In this document: piece after piece, positions 18,045 to 26,642 of the stretch
Layout of the letters: each line of letters starts with the position of its first letter
How positions within the stretch are numbered: position 1 is the first letter of the stretch
Assembly: GCA_030345135.1 (NCBI GenBank)
Contig: CP128386.1
Span: 4,098,667-4,162,666, forward strand
Direction: 5' to 3'
Source: Chitinophagaceae bacterium DXS
GTDB taxonomy: Bacteria > Bacteroidota > Bacteroidia > Chitinophagales > Chitinophagaceae
DNA: 64,000 nt
Position numbers and translations under genes: made by a program
Notes under the pieces: generated by a model
Seen by the model: only the letters and a program-made list of their open reading frames with translations
Databases searched by the model: none
Told to the model about the DNA's origin: nothing

Positions 18045-21032
18045 CTACTTAATAATCAGCAGCAAACCTTTTCCTTTCTCTACAGCGATATTATCCTGGG
18101 CATTGAACGATTTTCCTGCCTGGAAATTTTTAATCTCAGGTGCAGTAATTGTAGCTTTTGCAGCGTCTATACCCAATGCTTTCCAATCAATCTTTAACTG
18201 AACATCGGTTGTTGCGTCAGCCCAGCTCGCAATGCTTACTAACGCCGATCCATTCTTTTTGTAAACTGTCGCCAGCACTTTGTCGTTGGTAGTTCTTACC
18301 GGACAATTCGGGCTCCAGCAACCAATCATTTCAGAACCTTTTATTCCGAAATCATCCCACACTTTCCAGATATAACGGGGATCTGAATTGTCTGTCCACG
18401 GCATACGGCTGGTCATGCCATAGATCATTCCACGCCATGCGTTACCGCCATCCTGCAACATTTCACCCATTAATCCGAATGGAATACCGCTTACTTCTGT
18501 CAGGAAGAAATCTGCCGGATTTTTCTCATAATCAAAATATTCACCAAACCACAAACGATTCAGGTATGGGAAGTGCTCCATGTATAAGTTGGCACTGTTG
18601 TTAAAGCCGTCACTCTTGTTGTATTGGTTTGCTGAGTGCAGATCAATAATGCCGGGATGACCATCTTTTGTCAGCACACGTTTAATACGCTTCATCGTAA
18701 TACGGTCAAAGGCTACATCATCCAGGTAAATACCGTCAATGCCTACATTTTGCGTCAGCCAGTTCATGCCTTCTACATAGTAGTTGTGCCAACGGTTCAT
18801 GCCGCTGTTGATGATGGCCGCATCCTTAATTTCAGGTACAAACCATGCAGCAATATAATCTGAATCAATATGCTCCTGTAACCAGCTAAAGCCACCACCT
18901 TTGCCGGGAGAATATACTTCGTGACCAAGGCTACGCAAAGCAAATGTCTCGTAAGCATGATTCGACAACTCGCGCACAGTGTTGTATATTTTTACTTTCA
19001 AACCAAGCTGATGTGCCGTATCAATATAATTTTTCATCGCCTTCCATTCAATGAACGGATAGTTGATCCATGGATTGATAGGTGTTGCGTGGTGAATGTT
19101 TATGATTGATGCACCTGCATTTTTTATCGTGTTCAGATCATTGTATTTGTGATAGAACCTGTTCTCCCACTGAAAATCCGTATTGATGGTATGGAAAGGC
19201 GTGATCAATAAAGTGAAGTTATAATACAGCACATCACCTTTCTTCATGCTTCTTTCACCACTGTAGTTGTTGGCAAGAATGGCATCGCCTTTTTGTGCAA
19301 CATTAATCCCTCCTTTGTTATCATTACCCCATGAAGTTGGTAACAACAAAGGTTTCTGCAAGTAGAAGTTCGTATTTAACGGACGAACATATTTTTCATC
19401 GCGTAATGAATATTGCAATCCTGCATTCACGCTGCCGATCCATGCACCGTCCTGGTTTTTGTGTGCTACATCCCATTTCCAGGAAAAGTCATCCGGACGG
19501 TTACCACCTTTCTGCCCCAATCCCATCATATAAGTTGATGCGGATTTCCGGAAAGGAATATGCATCGCAATGTCAGAAAGCGCCACATCATTTAATGCTG
19601 TAAGCTTTACAGAATAATATAAGAATCCGTCAAACTCGATAGATGCAGTTACATCCATTTGTACATCTGAAGAACTGCTGTTGGCTTTCCAGCTAACGGT
19701 GCCGGATTGTTGTTGTGTAAACTGCAGACCGTTGTTTTTTAGCTTTATTTCCTGTCCGCCATTTTTCTCAGTTATATGAAAATGAATCGGCTCTGTAAGA
19801 ATATTGTTGGCAGTTGATGCAATGGATGTCATCTCCGGTGTAAAAAACGTCTGAATTTGTTTAGGTAATCCATTCTCATCCAATTCTATTTTTCTGCCTA
19901 ACAGACTGATGGTTTTATCATTTACCTGCAATGCCGTATAAGGAGCAATTACCGCATTTTCCTGCGCCAATGTTGAGTTCAGCCATTTTAGCCTTGTCAT
20001 CATCCACGGTTTGTCAATGCCGCCATGTTCAGTTGTTTTATTGGTTACCACCAATTTAATATTAACGGTCATAGGCGCCAGTCCAGCCGCAATAACTTTT
20101 GCAGTACCACTGTAAGTTCCGGCTGCTGCGTCTTTCGGAATATCAATTCCGCACCACATAGGCTGCACAGTGCCTGACCCAACATTTACAGTTTCAACCA
20201 ATGGTTTGTTATCATAAGAGGTGCCGTTTGTGTTGATGCAATACATATTAGCTGCGGCAATGGTAGCTCCGTTAGATTTCAGATCGCTGAAAACAACCTT
20301 AACATCCTGCAAATTTTGCAGCGCATACACGCCTAACTGATAAGTAAAATTTTCTCCTTTATCTGTTGTATCAATGAATGTTGTTGCAGCTTTACCCGCT
20401 TTTACCCAACGATAAGGCAGATCATTCGGCATGCGGATGCTGTATTGTCTTCTTTCCGGGAATACAATAAAGGGTTTACCTGCATATTTTGAAACAAGCG
20501 AGTTTGTTTCTTTTTTCGTAGCAATTACTTCCATCGGATAAAAACTATTGAACTCATCAATTGATTCTATTGCTTTTACAACGGCAGTCGACTTTGTGCT
20601 GCTGGCTTTTGCAGTCCATTCTGCTGACGCCGTTTGTTCAGGTTTTAAGTAAACACCCTTGGGATAATTGTTTCTGCCCTCATTTTTGGAAGGCATATAG
20701 TATATATAATACGTCCCCTTTCCTGAAGTTGGTTCAAAACGGATAATACCTTTTTCCCTGTTTATGCTCTCGATTTTTACGTTTAATACCTTCTGTCCGC
20801 TTTTGGCGTCTTGTACAATGATTCTTTTTTCTTCCGAATGTTCGTCTCTTCTTCTCCAGGGAATGGACGCTTCAGCAACAGCCCCCTCTCCTTTAAACTC
20901 AACGACTACACGGTGGTTGCCTAACGAATCTGCATTCCAGCAATTTTTGCAGGAAGTGTAGTTTATTTCCTGCGCATGAAGCATTACTGCACCGAGGCAT
21001 TGGAGGATACAAAATAAAAATAGTCTTCTCAT
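18045..21032 (-). CDS. Large secreted glycoside hydrolase-like protein (DUF6067/DUF4091 type)
   Basis: I chose the ATG at 21032, which gives 995 residues with a clean signal peptide (MRRLFLFCILQ... ending LHAQ). An upstream in-frame ATG at 21104 adds an unlikely arginine-rich leader. The N-terminal two thirds look like consecutive beta-sandwich domains. A TIM-barrel region follows, with INPWINYPFIEWKAM, LKVKIYNTVRELSNH, GIYLDDVAFDR and WFGEYFDYEK; the Asp pair in the DDVAF block is a plausible catalytic site. The overall layout recalls glycoside hydrolases annotated DUF6067 or DUF4091. Substrate is unknown; neighbours suggest galactose- or fucose-containing glycans. A LacI-like palindrome lies about 150 bases upstream. 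Confidence 0.7.
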   Translation of the reverse strand: MRRLFLFCILQCLGAVMLHAQEINYTSCKNCWNADSLGNHRVVVEFKGEGAVAEASIPWRRRDEHSEEKRIIVQDAKSGQKVLNVKIESINREKGIIRFEPTSGKGTYYIYYMPSKNEGRNNYPKGVYLKPEQTASAEWTAKASSTKSTAVVKAIESIDEFNSFYPMEVIATKKETNSLVSKYAGKPFIVFPERRQYSIRMPNDLPYRWVKAGKAATTFIDTTDKGENFTYQLGVYALQNLQDVKVVFSDLKSNGATIAAANMYCINTNGTSYDNKPLVETVNVGSGTVQPMWCGIDIPKDAAAGTYSGTAKVIAAGLAPMTVNIKLVVTNKTTEHGGIDKPWMMTRLKWLNSTLAQENAVIAPYTALQVNDKTISLLGRKIELDENGLPKQIQTFFTPEMTSIASTANNILTEPIHFHITEKNGGQEIKLKNNGLQFTQQQSGTVSWKANSSSSDVQMDVTASIEFDGFLYYSVKLTALNDVALSDIAMHIPFRKSASTYMMGLGQKGGNRPDDFSWKWDVAHKNQDGAWIGSVNAGLQYSLRDEKYVRPLNTNFYLQKPLLLPTSWGNDNKGGINVAQKGDAILANNYSGERSMKKGDVLYYNFTLLITPFHTINTDFQWENRFYHKYNDLNTIKNAGASIINIHHATPINPWINYPFIEWKAMKNYIDTAHQLGLKVKIYNTVRELSNHAYETFALRSLGHEVYSPGKGGGFSWLQEHIDSDYIAAWFVPEIKDAAIINSGMNRWHNYYVEGMNWLTQNVGIDGIYLDDVAFDRITMKRIKRVLTKDGHPGIIDLHSANQYNKSDGFNNSANLYMEHFPYLNRLWFGEYFDYEKNPADFFLTEVSGIPFGLMGEMLQDGGNAWRGMIYGMTSRMPWTDNSDPRYIWKVWDDFGIKGSEMIGCWSPNCPVRTTNDKVLATVYKKNGSALVSIASWADATTDVQLKIDWKALGIDAAKATITAPEIKNFQAGKSFNAQDNIAVEKGKGLLLIIK

Positions 21033-21178
21033 GTTGGTATTTTTAAGAACAACCGCACCTTCAAACATATGGCTTTCTCTACGCGTTGGCCTGACTAAAC
21101 GCATGTTGGGAAATAATATATGACTGAAGGGATTTGAACGGGGTTTAAAACTATGCGATTATGAGCTATTGAGGCAAG

Positions 21179-21190
21179 GCAAACGTTTGT
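21179..21190. promoter_or_regulatory. Candidate LacI-family operator (GCAAACGTTTGT)
   Basis: A near-palindrome centred on CG, located about 150 bases before the DUF6067-like gene. It shares GCAAACG with the sites at 16033 and 23767, and five of its six base pairs are symmetric. Confidence 0.45.
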
Positions 21191-21243
21191 TTTAATTTAA
21201 TGAAACCATGTTAGAGTTGAAACAAATGAGAGATTTTTTTTGA

Positions 21244-21438
21244 GGCATATAAGGTAATATAAGGTTTGGATTGCTTCACGCCTACACGGCACAACATAAT
21301 GGCTAAAAACTCATTGCTGAAAGCTAATAGCTATTTTTAAACCATATAAGGCATGTAAGGGAATATAAGGTTTTGATTTGATTCACGTTTTGCGACATCA
21401 CTAGACAGTACATGCATAATGGCTAAAAGCTAACAGCT
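21244..21438. repeat. Degenerate tandem repeat, unit about 97 bp
   Basis: Two units (21244-21332 and 21341-21438) share CATATAAGG, then AATATAAGGTTTGGATT-like sequence, TTCACG, and CATAATGGCTAAAA ending in AGCT words. A third partial unit (GCCATATAGAGCATAG) starts near 21446. No gene is visible in the 875-base spacer 21033-21907. Confidence 0.55.
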
Positions 21439-21521
21439 ACGTTTAGCCATATAGAGCATAGAAGAACATATAAGATCCATGTTCTGCGTCTACACTACTT
21501 GTAGGAAGCAATATCTACGAC

Positions 21522-21602
21522 CGACGCCTTCGGCGTCGAAGCATTAGCATTGGGCAACGCCCTGGGGAAAAATAGCAAATGATGATCAAGCCCTGAAAGG
21601 GC
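21522..21602. repeat. Short REP-like palindromes
   Basis: CGACGCCTTCGGCGTCG at 21522-21538 and GCCCTGAAAGGGC at 21590-21602 are small perfect palindromes of the kind scattered in Bacteroidota spacers. CCCTTTCAGGG and CCCTTCGGG words also recur near the window end. Confidence 0.45.
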
Positions 21603-21681
21603 GTAAGCATTAAAAAAGCCGAACGATAGAAGATAATTAAACTTTTACAGACCTCATGTTCTGCGATTTCGCAACATGGTA

Positions 21682-21901
21682 AGATGTAACAGCTGATAGC
21701 TCATTGCTGATAGCTCACAGCTAAAAGCCGACAGCTAAAAAAACCGCAGCGTTAATTCATTGCTGAATCACACTACGGTTTGCAAACCAAAACCCTGTTT
21801 AAATATTCAACTTTATGGCTGAATAAGTTTTTTTTAATCTACCAACTAGAATGAAGCCTGCGGAAGACCGGCTGACAGCTCATTGCTGATAGCTGAAAGC
21901 T
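21682..21901. repeat. AGCTGATAGCT-type repeats before the GH35 stop
   Basis: ACAGCTGATAGCTCATTGC, TGATAGCTCACAGC and, at about 21870-21901, ACAGCTCATTGCTGATAGC all belong to the same dispersed family. They fill much of the space after the beta-galactosidase gene. Confidence 0.5.
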
Positions 21902-21907
21902 AAACGA

Positions 21908-23722
21908 TTATTCCGTCAATGTTATTTCGCCTTTTACTGTTGCAGGCTCTAGCAGGTGCAGATCAAGCACAACTATTTCGTTGGTACCTTTTTTCAACCA
22001 GGAAGCAGGACAATACAAACGCTGTTGCGGTCCGCGGTTCCAGTAACGGCCAAGGTTATGCCCATTTACCCATACAACGCCTTTCGCATATTTACTCATA
22101 TCGATGTAAGTATCACCGGTTTCATTCAATTCAAATGTTCCTTTGAAAAACATACCATTCTTTGGATCGCTTACTGTTTGAAGTTTAAGAGAAGAAATAA
22201 ATTTTTCATCGACAGGCAGCAGGTATGTATCCCAGCTCATTAAGGTCATTCCATTCAACGTAACTCTGTCGGTGATCCCTTTGCGATCGATCATATATTG
22301 TGCAAAGTTGATGTGCCCCATTCCTTCTACCAGGATGTCAAGCACCGGCTCCTTGCTTTCAGTCTTCGGAAGTTTTATGCTCCATTTACCACCATCACGA
22401 TAGATCGTATCAACAAATTTTCCATCCACAAAAACCAATGCATAATCATGTGGCTCGGTAATAGTAAGCGTTCCACTCTTATGACCGATGAGTTTTGTTC
22501 TGTATAAAATAAAACCCTGGTTTTGATCGTACGCTTCCATTGGCTTAGGCTGCGGAGAAGCGATTGGCTTGGGCAATTGCTGCCATAGAGATGTAAAGGG
22601 CTTAAGCATTACATCAGGAACTGAGATCGCGGGTATTGCTTTCGGAACATCCGGTATCTTGTACGAAATATACTTACTGATCAGATTTCTCAGCGCGTAA
22701 TACTTCGGCGTAGCTTGTCCCTGTTCATTTATCGGAGCATCATAATCATAACTTGTAAGGTCAGGCTGGTATTGTGTTGCAGAAAAAGCATTGGCGCCTG
22801 CAGTAAATCCGAAATTGGTGCCACCGTGTACCACATAAAAGTTAACTGATTTTTTGTTATCCATCAGGTAGCGCACTTCTTTCAATAAACCTGCGGTATC
22901 AGGTCTCGCCCATTTTTCACCCCAATGGGTTAACCAACCGGGATATGTTTCACTGCTGAACGAAGGCACATTCGGATTGCGTTTGCTAGCCTGTTTAAAA
23001 TCTTCATCACCGGAACCGCTATCCAAACCAATCGCAGCGCCATCGATATTACCCGCTTCAAGCATGTAAGCGGTAGCACCGTCAGCAGTATAGAAAGGAA
23101 CATTGATGCCGTTATCGATCCACATTTTCCGCAGCGTTTCAAGATATGTTTTGTCGTTTGCGTAGCTACCATATTCGTTTTCAACCTGAACCATCAGGAT
23201 TGGTCCGCCGTTGGTGCACTGCAGGGAGGTAACTTCTTTTGACAGACGTGCCACATACTTCTTCACCGCATCCATATAGTGCGGGTCCATGCAACGTATC
23301 TTAATATCCGGGATCTTTAAAAGATATGAAGGCAGTCCGCCGAAATCCCATTCCGCACATACATAAGGCCCCGGCCGTAACAACACCCACATACCTTCTT
23401 CCTTACAAATACGAATGAATTTTGCAATGTTGTGGTTACCAGTCGAAAAGTCAAAAACACCCGGTGCAGTTTCTTGGTAGTTCCAAAATACATAGGCAGC
23501 GATGGTATTGCATCCCATGGCTTTTGCCATCTGGATGCGATGACGCCAGTATTCTTCCGGAATACGCGCGGGGTGCATTTCACCACTAATCATCTGGAAG
23601 GGTTTGCCATCCAGTAGAAAATCTGTCTTACCAAGAGAAAACACATGTTTCTGTGATTGGGCTGCGGTTGACAAGAACACCATCAACAAGAGCAGGATTA
23701 TTTTCGTATATGGATATTTCAT
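21908..23722 (-). CDS. Beta-galactosidase, GH35
   Basis: The 604-residue enzyme has a signal peptide (to about residue 24) and a GH35 TIM barrel starting at FLLDGKPFQMISGEMHPARI. The acid/base Glu183 lies in QVENEYGSY (179-187) and the nucleophile Glu258 in SFSSETYPGW (254-263). Beta-sandwich jelly-roll domains complete the C-terminus (WVNGHNLGRYWNRGPQ). It cleaves terminal beta-linked galactose in the periplasm. It is the first gene of the minus-strand island, and a LacI-like palindrome lies 45-56 bases before its start, consistent with induction by a sugar released by the other enzymes. Confidence 0.92.
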   Translation of the reverse strand: MKYPYTKIILLLLMVFLSTAAQSQKHVFSLGKTDFLLDGKPFQMISGEMHPARIPEEYWRHRIQMAKAMGCNTIAAYVFWNYQETAPGVFDFSTGNHNIAKFIRICKEEGMWVLLRPGPYVCAEWDFGGLPSYLLKIPDIKIRCMDPHYMDAVKKYVARLSKEVTSLQCTNGGPILMVQVENEYGSYANDKTYLETLRKMWIDNGINVPFYTADGATAYMLEAGNIDGAAIGLDSGSGDEDFKQASKRNPNVPSFSSETYPGWLTHWGEKWARPDTAGLLKEVRYLMDNKKSVNFYVVHGGTNFGFTAGANAFSATQYQPDLTSYDYDAPINEQGQATPKYYALRNLISKYISYKIPDVPKAIPAISVPDVMLKPFTSLWQQLPKPIASPQPKPMEAYDQNQGFILYRTKLIGHKSGTLTITEPHDYALVFVDGKFVDTIYRDGGKWSIKLPKTESKEPVLDILVEGMGHINFAQYMIDRKGITDRVTLNGMTLMSWDTYLLPVDEKFISSLKLQTVSDPKNGMFFKGTFELNETGDTYIDMSKYAKGVVWVNGHNLGRYWNRGPQQRLYCPASWLKKGTNEIVVLDLHLLEPATVKGEITLTE

Positions 23723-23766
23723 AATGACAAACCTATTATAAATGTTTGAAAGATGATGCTTTTAAC

Positions 23767-23778
23767 GCAAACGATTGC
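23767..23778. promoter_or_regulatory. Candidate LacI-family operator (GCAAACGATTGC)
   Basis: This 12-mer palindrome (five of six pairs) is 45 bases upstream of the GH35 start, the closest of the three related sites to its gene and well placed to overlap the promoter. Confidence 0.5.
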
Positions 23779-23939
23779 ATCAAGCTGTCAGCTATCGGCT
23801 ATCAGCTGGCTGTTGAGCTTTGAAGAGGTTTATAATTGGGGTGAAGCTTTATTCCTACAATTGTTGGTAATAGAAGAAATTATCTGCGAAAGGCCATTTA
23901 TAATCTCCGGCTAGATCTTTTAATTAACTATTAAAATCA

Positions 23940-23980
23940 AATCCCGTTAATCCTTTAATCCCTCAAATCCCGGTCCAGAC
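23940..23980 (-). repeat. 41-bp GGATT-rich dispersed repeat
   Basis: Read on the minus strand it starts GTCTGGACCGGGATTTG and ends ACGGGATT. It matches the copy at 33074-33114 at 37 of 41 positions. A looser copy follows at about 24007-24048. The spacer 23723-24113 otherwise holds only the operator and AGCT-type words. Confidence 0.6.
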
Positions 23981-24113
23981 AAAATCTTGCTTCTTCTTTC
24001 AAAATCAAATCTGTCAATCTCCTAATCCCTTAAATCCCGGTTCCAAACTTAATCTTAATCCCAGTTCAAAATCCCAATCCGAGTACCAATCCAAATCATT
24101 AGTTTTGGCTCCT

Positions 24114-24833
24114 ATGTGGATGATTTGCAAAAAAGAATGGCAACAATTTTTCGGCAGTCTTACAGGTTACATAGCATTGGTCATATTTTTATTGCTGACC
24201 GGCTTGTTTCTTTTCGTCTTTCCCGACACCAGCCTGCTCGATTTTGGATATGCTTCTCTCAACGGATTTTTTGAACTCGCTCCCTGGCTGTTATTGTTCC
24301 TGGTTCCGGTTGTAACCATGCGCAGCCTTGCAGATGAATACAAGGCCGGCACGTTTGAGCTGCTGAAAACAATGCCGCTGAGCAATGCGTCCATTGTGTG
24401 GGGAAAAATAGCCGGTGCGTTCATTACCATTGCAATCGCAATTATTCCAACTATTATCTACGCTTTTTCCATTCAATCATTAAGTTCCGTCGGCGGTATT
24501 GATGTGGGCAGTACTATTGGTAGTTATGCCGGTCTTTTGTTTCTTGGTGCGGTATTTACGTCCATCGGTGTTTGCGCCAGCAGTCTTACAAACAATACAG
24601 TGGTTGCTTTTATCGTTGGTGCCTTTATGTGTTTCATTTTATATAATGGATTTGAAGCCATCAGCAAATTACCTGCGCTTGGTTCTGCTGGATATTATAT
24701 TGAAATGATGGGCATTAAATTTCATTATCACAGCATAAGCCGTGGCGTAGTTGACCTTCGCGACATTATCTATTTCGCGGGCATTATCGTTTTGTTTGCA
24801 TTGATCACTCAAAGAATGTTGGAGAAGAGATAA
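24114..24833 (+). CDS. gldF: Gliding-motility ABC transporter permease GldF
   Basis: The 239-residue membrane protein has six hydrophobic segments. Its opening MWMICKKEWQQFFGSLTGYI and the LLTGLFLFVFPDTSLLDFGYAS block are typical of GldF, as is the stretch MRSLADEYKAGTFELLKTMP. I used the ATG at 24114 rather than an in-frame TTG at 24105. GldF is the permease of the GldAFG transporter, genetically required for gliding in Flavobacterium. gldG follows after three bases, while gldA is not in this window. The transported substrate is not known. Confidence 0.9.
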   Translation: MWMICKKEWQQFFGSLTGYIALVIFLLLTGLFLFVFPDTSLLDFGYASLNGFFELAPWLLLFLVPVVTMRSLADEYKAGTFELLKTMPLSNASIVWGKIAGAFITIAIAIIPTIIYAFSIQSLSSVGGIDVGSTIGSYAGLLFLGAVFTSIGVCASSLTNNTVVAFIVGAFMCFILYNGFEAISKLPALGSAGYYIEMMGIKFHYHSISRGVVDLRDIIYFAGIIVLFALITQRMLEKR

Positions 24834-24836
24834 GCT

Positions 24837-26588
24837 ATGACTTTTGTTCAAAGAATATTACGACATAAATACTGGTGGGTTGCCCTTCTTGTTTTTTTTG
24901 CAGGATTGATCTATGTATCAGGCTTGCTGAATTACCGGCTTGATTTAACCGCCGAAAAACGTTTCAGCCTCAACAACTCAACCAAGCAATTACTCAACGA
25001 TCTTGATACTGTTGTTACGGTTAAAGTTTTTCTTACCGGAGAGCTTCCATCAGACTATAAAAAATTAAGTCTTGCAACAGAAGATCTATTGAACGAATTC
25101 AAAGAGAGAAGCCACAACAGAGTACAGATCGCTTTTGAAAAGCCCGGTGAAGATCTTCCTGATAGCAGCAAGATGACGTTATATGACAGCCTTGCCCGGC
25201 ACGGCGTTGTTTTTGAAAGAAGTGAAGATGTAACGCAATCCGGCAATAAGGCAACACAACAACTGATCATTCCTTCAGCACTTGTTTATTATAAAAATCT
25301 GCCACCTTTTGCCGTTGATTTAAGAAGCAGCAGGAAAGTGTTTAAGAACTTCAATGTGATGAATGATATTCCGCAGGAAGATAAAGAAGCTACCCTTAAC
25401 GCAGCAGAAGCTTTACTCGAATTTAAGTTTGCCAATGCCATTGATAAATTAACGCGCAAAGAAGTGCCTGTAGTCGCGTATGCCGTAGGCAATGGAGAAC
25501 CAACTGATTTACGTGTGAGCGATTTGGGTGAAAGCTTGCGCAACGATTACCGTTTAGGAATTTTTGATTTGAAAAAGGCCTATCCCAATCCAAAAGATAT
25601 TAATGCGCTATTGATCGTAAAACCTCAACAACCTTTTACAGAAGAAGATAAGCTTAAACTTGACCAATACGTAATGCATGGCGGTAAGATCATTTGGTTT
25701 GTTGACAAGTTGTATGCGGAGCTTGACAGTCTGATGCGCAGCCGTGCGGATTTTGTCGCTTTTGACAGAAACCTCAATCTTGATGACATCTTGTTTAAAT
25801 ACGGTGTTCGTATCAACGGCGATCTTGTACAGGATTTAAACTGTTCAAAGATTCCTGTAGTGGTAGGCTACAATCCTGATAACAGTCCAAGGATGCAACG
25901 CACACCGTGGCCCTACTATCCCTTTTTGTCTGCCTATAACAATAACCCTATCTCAAAAAACCTTGACAGGGTGTTGCCTGTTTTCCCATCAAGCATAGAC
26001 ACAGTTAAGGCCGTCGGCATTCAAAAAACCATTCTGTTGGCTACCGACACAAATAGCCGTACGTTAAGTTCGCCTGCGTTAGTCAGCCTTAACAGTATTC
26101 AAACAGATGCAGATTTCCATTCCATGAACAAAAGCCATGTTCCGGTTGCTGTTTTATTGGAAGGAAAATTCACTTCTTTATTTGCCAATCGTTTGTCCAA
26201 TGAAGTAAAAGACAGCGTTACGAAGGCGCTGGGTCAACCATTTGCTGCACAATCTTCAGAAGAAGGCAAGCAGATTGTTGTATCAGATGCAGATATTGTT
26301 ACGAATGCGGTAAGCAATACAAACGGACCAATGGCAATGGGTATGCTGCCAATGGAAAATTACCGTTTTGCCAACAGGGAATTTTTCCTCAATAGTGTGG
26401 ATTACCTCGTAAGCAATAGCAAAATATTTGAAAGCAGGAACAAAGACTTCACGCTTCGCCTGCTGGATAAGAGTAAAGTTCAGGAACAAAAAACGTTCTG
26501 GCAGCTTGTTAATATCGGTGGGTCTATTCTTATTGTTATCATCATTGGACTGCTAGCTCAATGGAGAAGGAAAAAAAATTACGCATAG
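24837..26588 (+). CDS. gldG: Gliding-motility ABC transporter auxiliary protein GldG
   Basis: The 583-residue protein has one N-terminal membrane helix (about 15-35), a large periplasmic ABC-type-uncharacterised domain (YRLDLTAEKRFSLNNSTKQL near 33-52, later VPVVAYAVGNGEPTD) and a C-terminal helix before the basic tail QWRRKKNYA. This layout and the adjacent gldF identify GldG. It is translated three bases after gldF, so the two are co-expressed. The partner ATPase GldA must be encoded elsewhere. Confidence 0.92.
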   Translation: MTFVQRILRHKYWWVALLVFFAGLIYVSGLLNYRLDLTAEKRFSLNNSTKQLLNDLDTVVTVKVFLTGELPSDYKKLSLATEDLLNEFKERSHNRVQIAFEKPGEDLPDSSKMTLYDSLARHGVVFERSEDVTQSGNKATQQLIIPSALVYYKNLPPFAVDLRSSRKVFKNFNVMNDIPQEDKEATLNAAEALLEFKFANAIDKLTRKEVPVVAYAVGNGEPTDLRVSDLGESLRNDYRLGIFDLKKAYPNPKDINALLIVKPQQPFTEEDKLKLDQYVMHGGKIIWFVDKLYAELDSLMRSRADFVAFDRNLNLDDILFKYGVRINGDLVQDLNCSKIPVVVGYNPDNSPRMQRTPWPYYPFLSAYNNNPISKNLDRVLPVFPSSIDTVKAVGIQKTILLATDTNSRTLSSPALVSLNSIQTDADFHSMNKSHVPVAVLLEGKFTSLFANRLSNEVKDSVTKALGQPFAAQSSEEGKQIVVSDADIVTNAVSNTNGPMAMGMLPMENYRFANREFFLNSVDYLVSNSKIFESRNKDFTLRLLDKSKVQEQKTFWQLVNIGGSILIVIIIGLLAQWRRKKNYA

Positions 26589-26642
26589 CGACCCGGTAAT
26601 CTGAGTCACTACGCGTTTTGAATAATATCTAAGACCTGTTTT

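Noticed and set aside
21033-21104. Extended start for the DUF6067-like protein at the upstream ATG
   Set aside because: The extension is arginine-rich and would precede a perfect signal peptide that starts at 21032.
26590-26640. Possible terminator between gldG and the converging esterase gene
   Set aside because: Only short, interrupted complementarity (ACGC/GCGT) and no U run.
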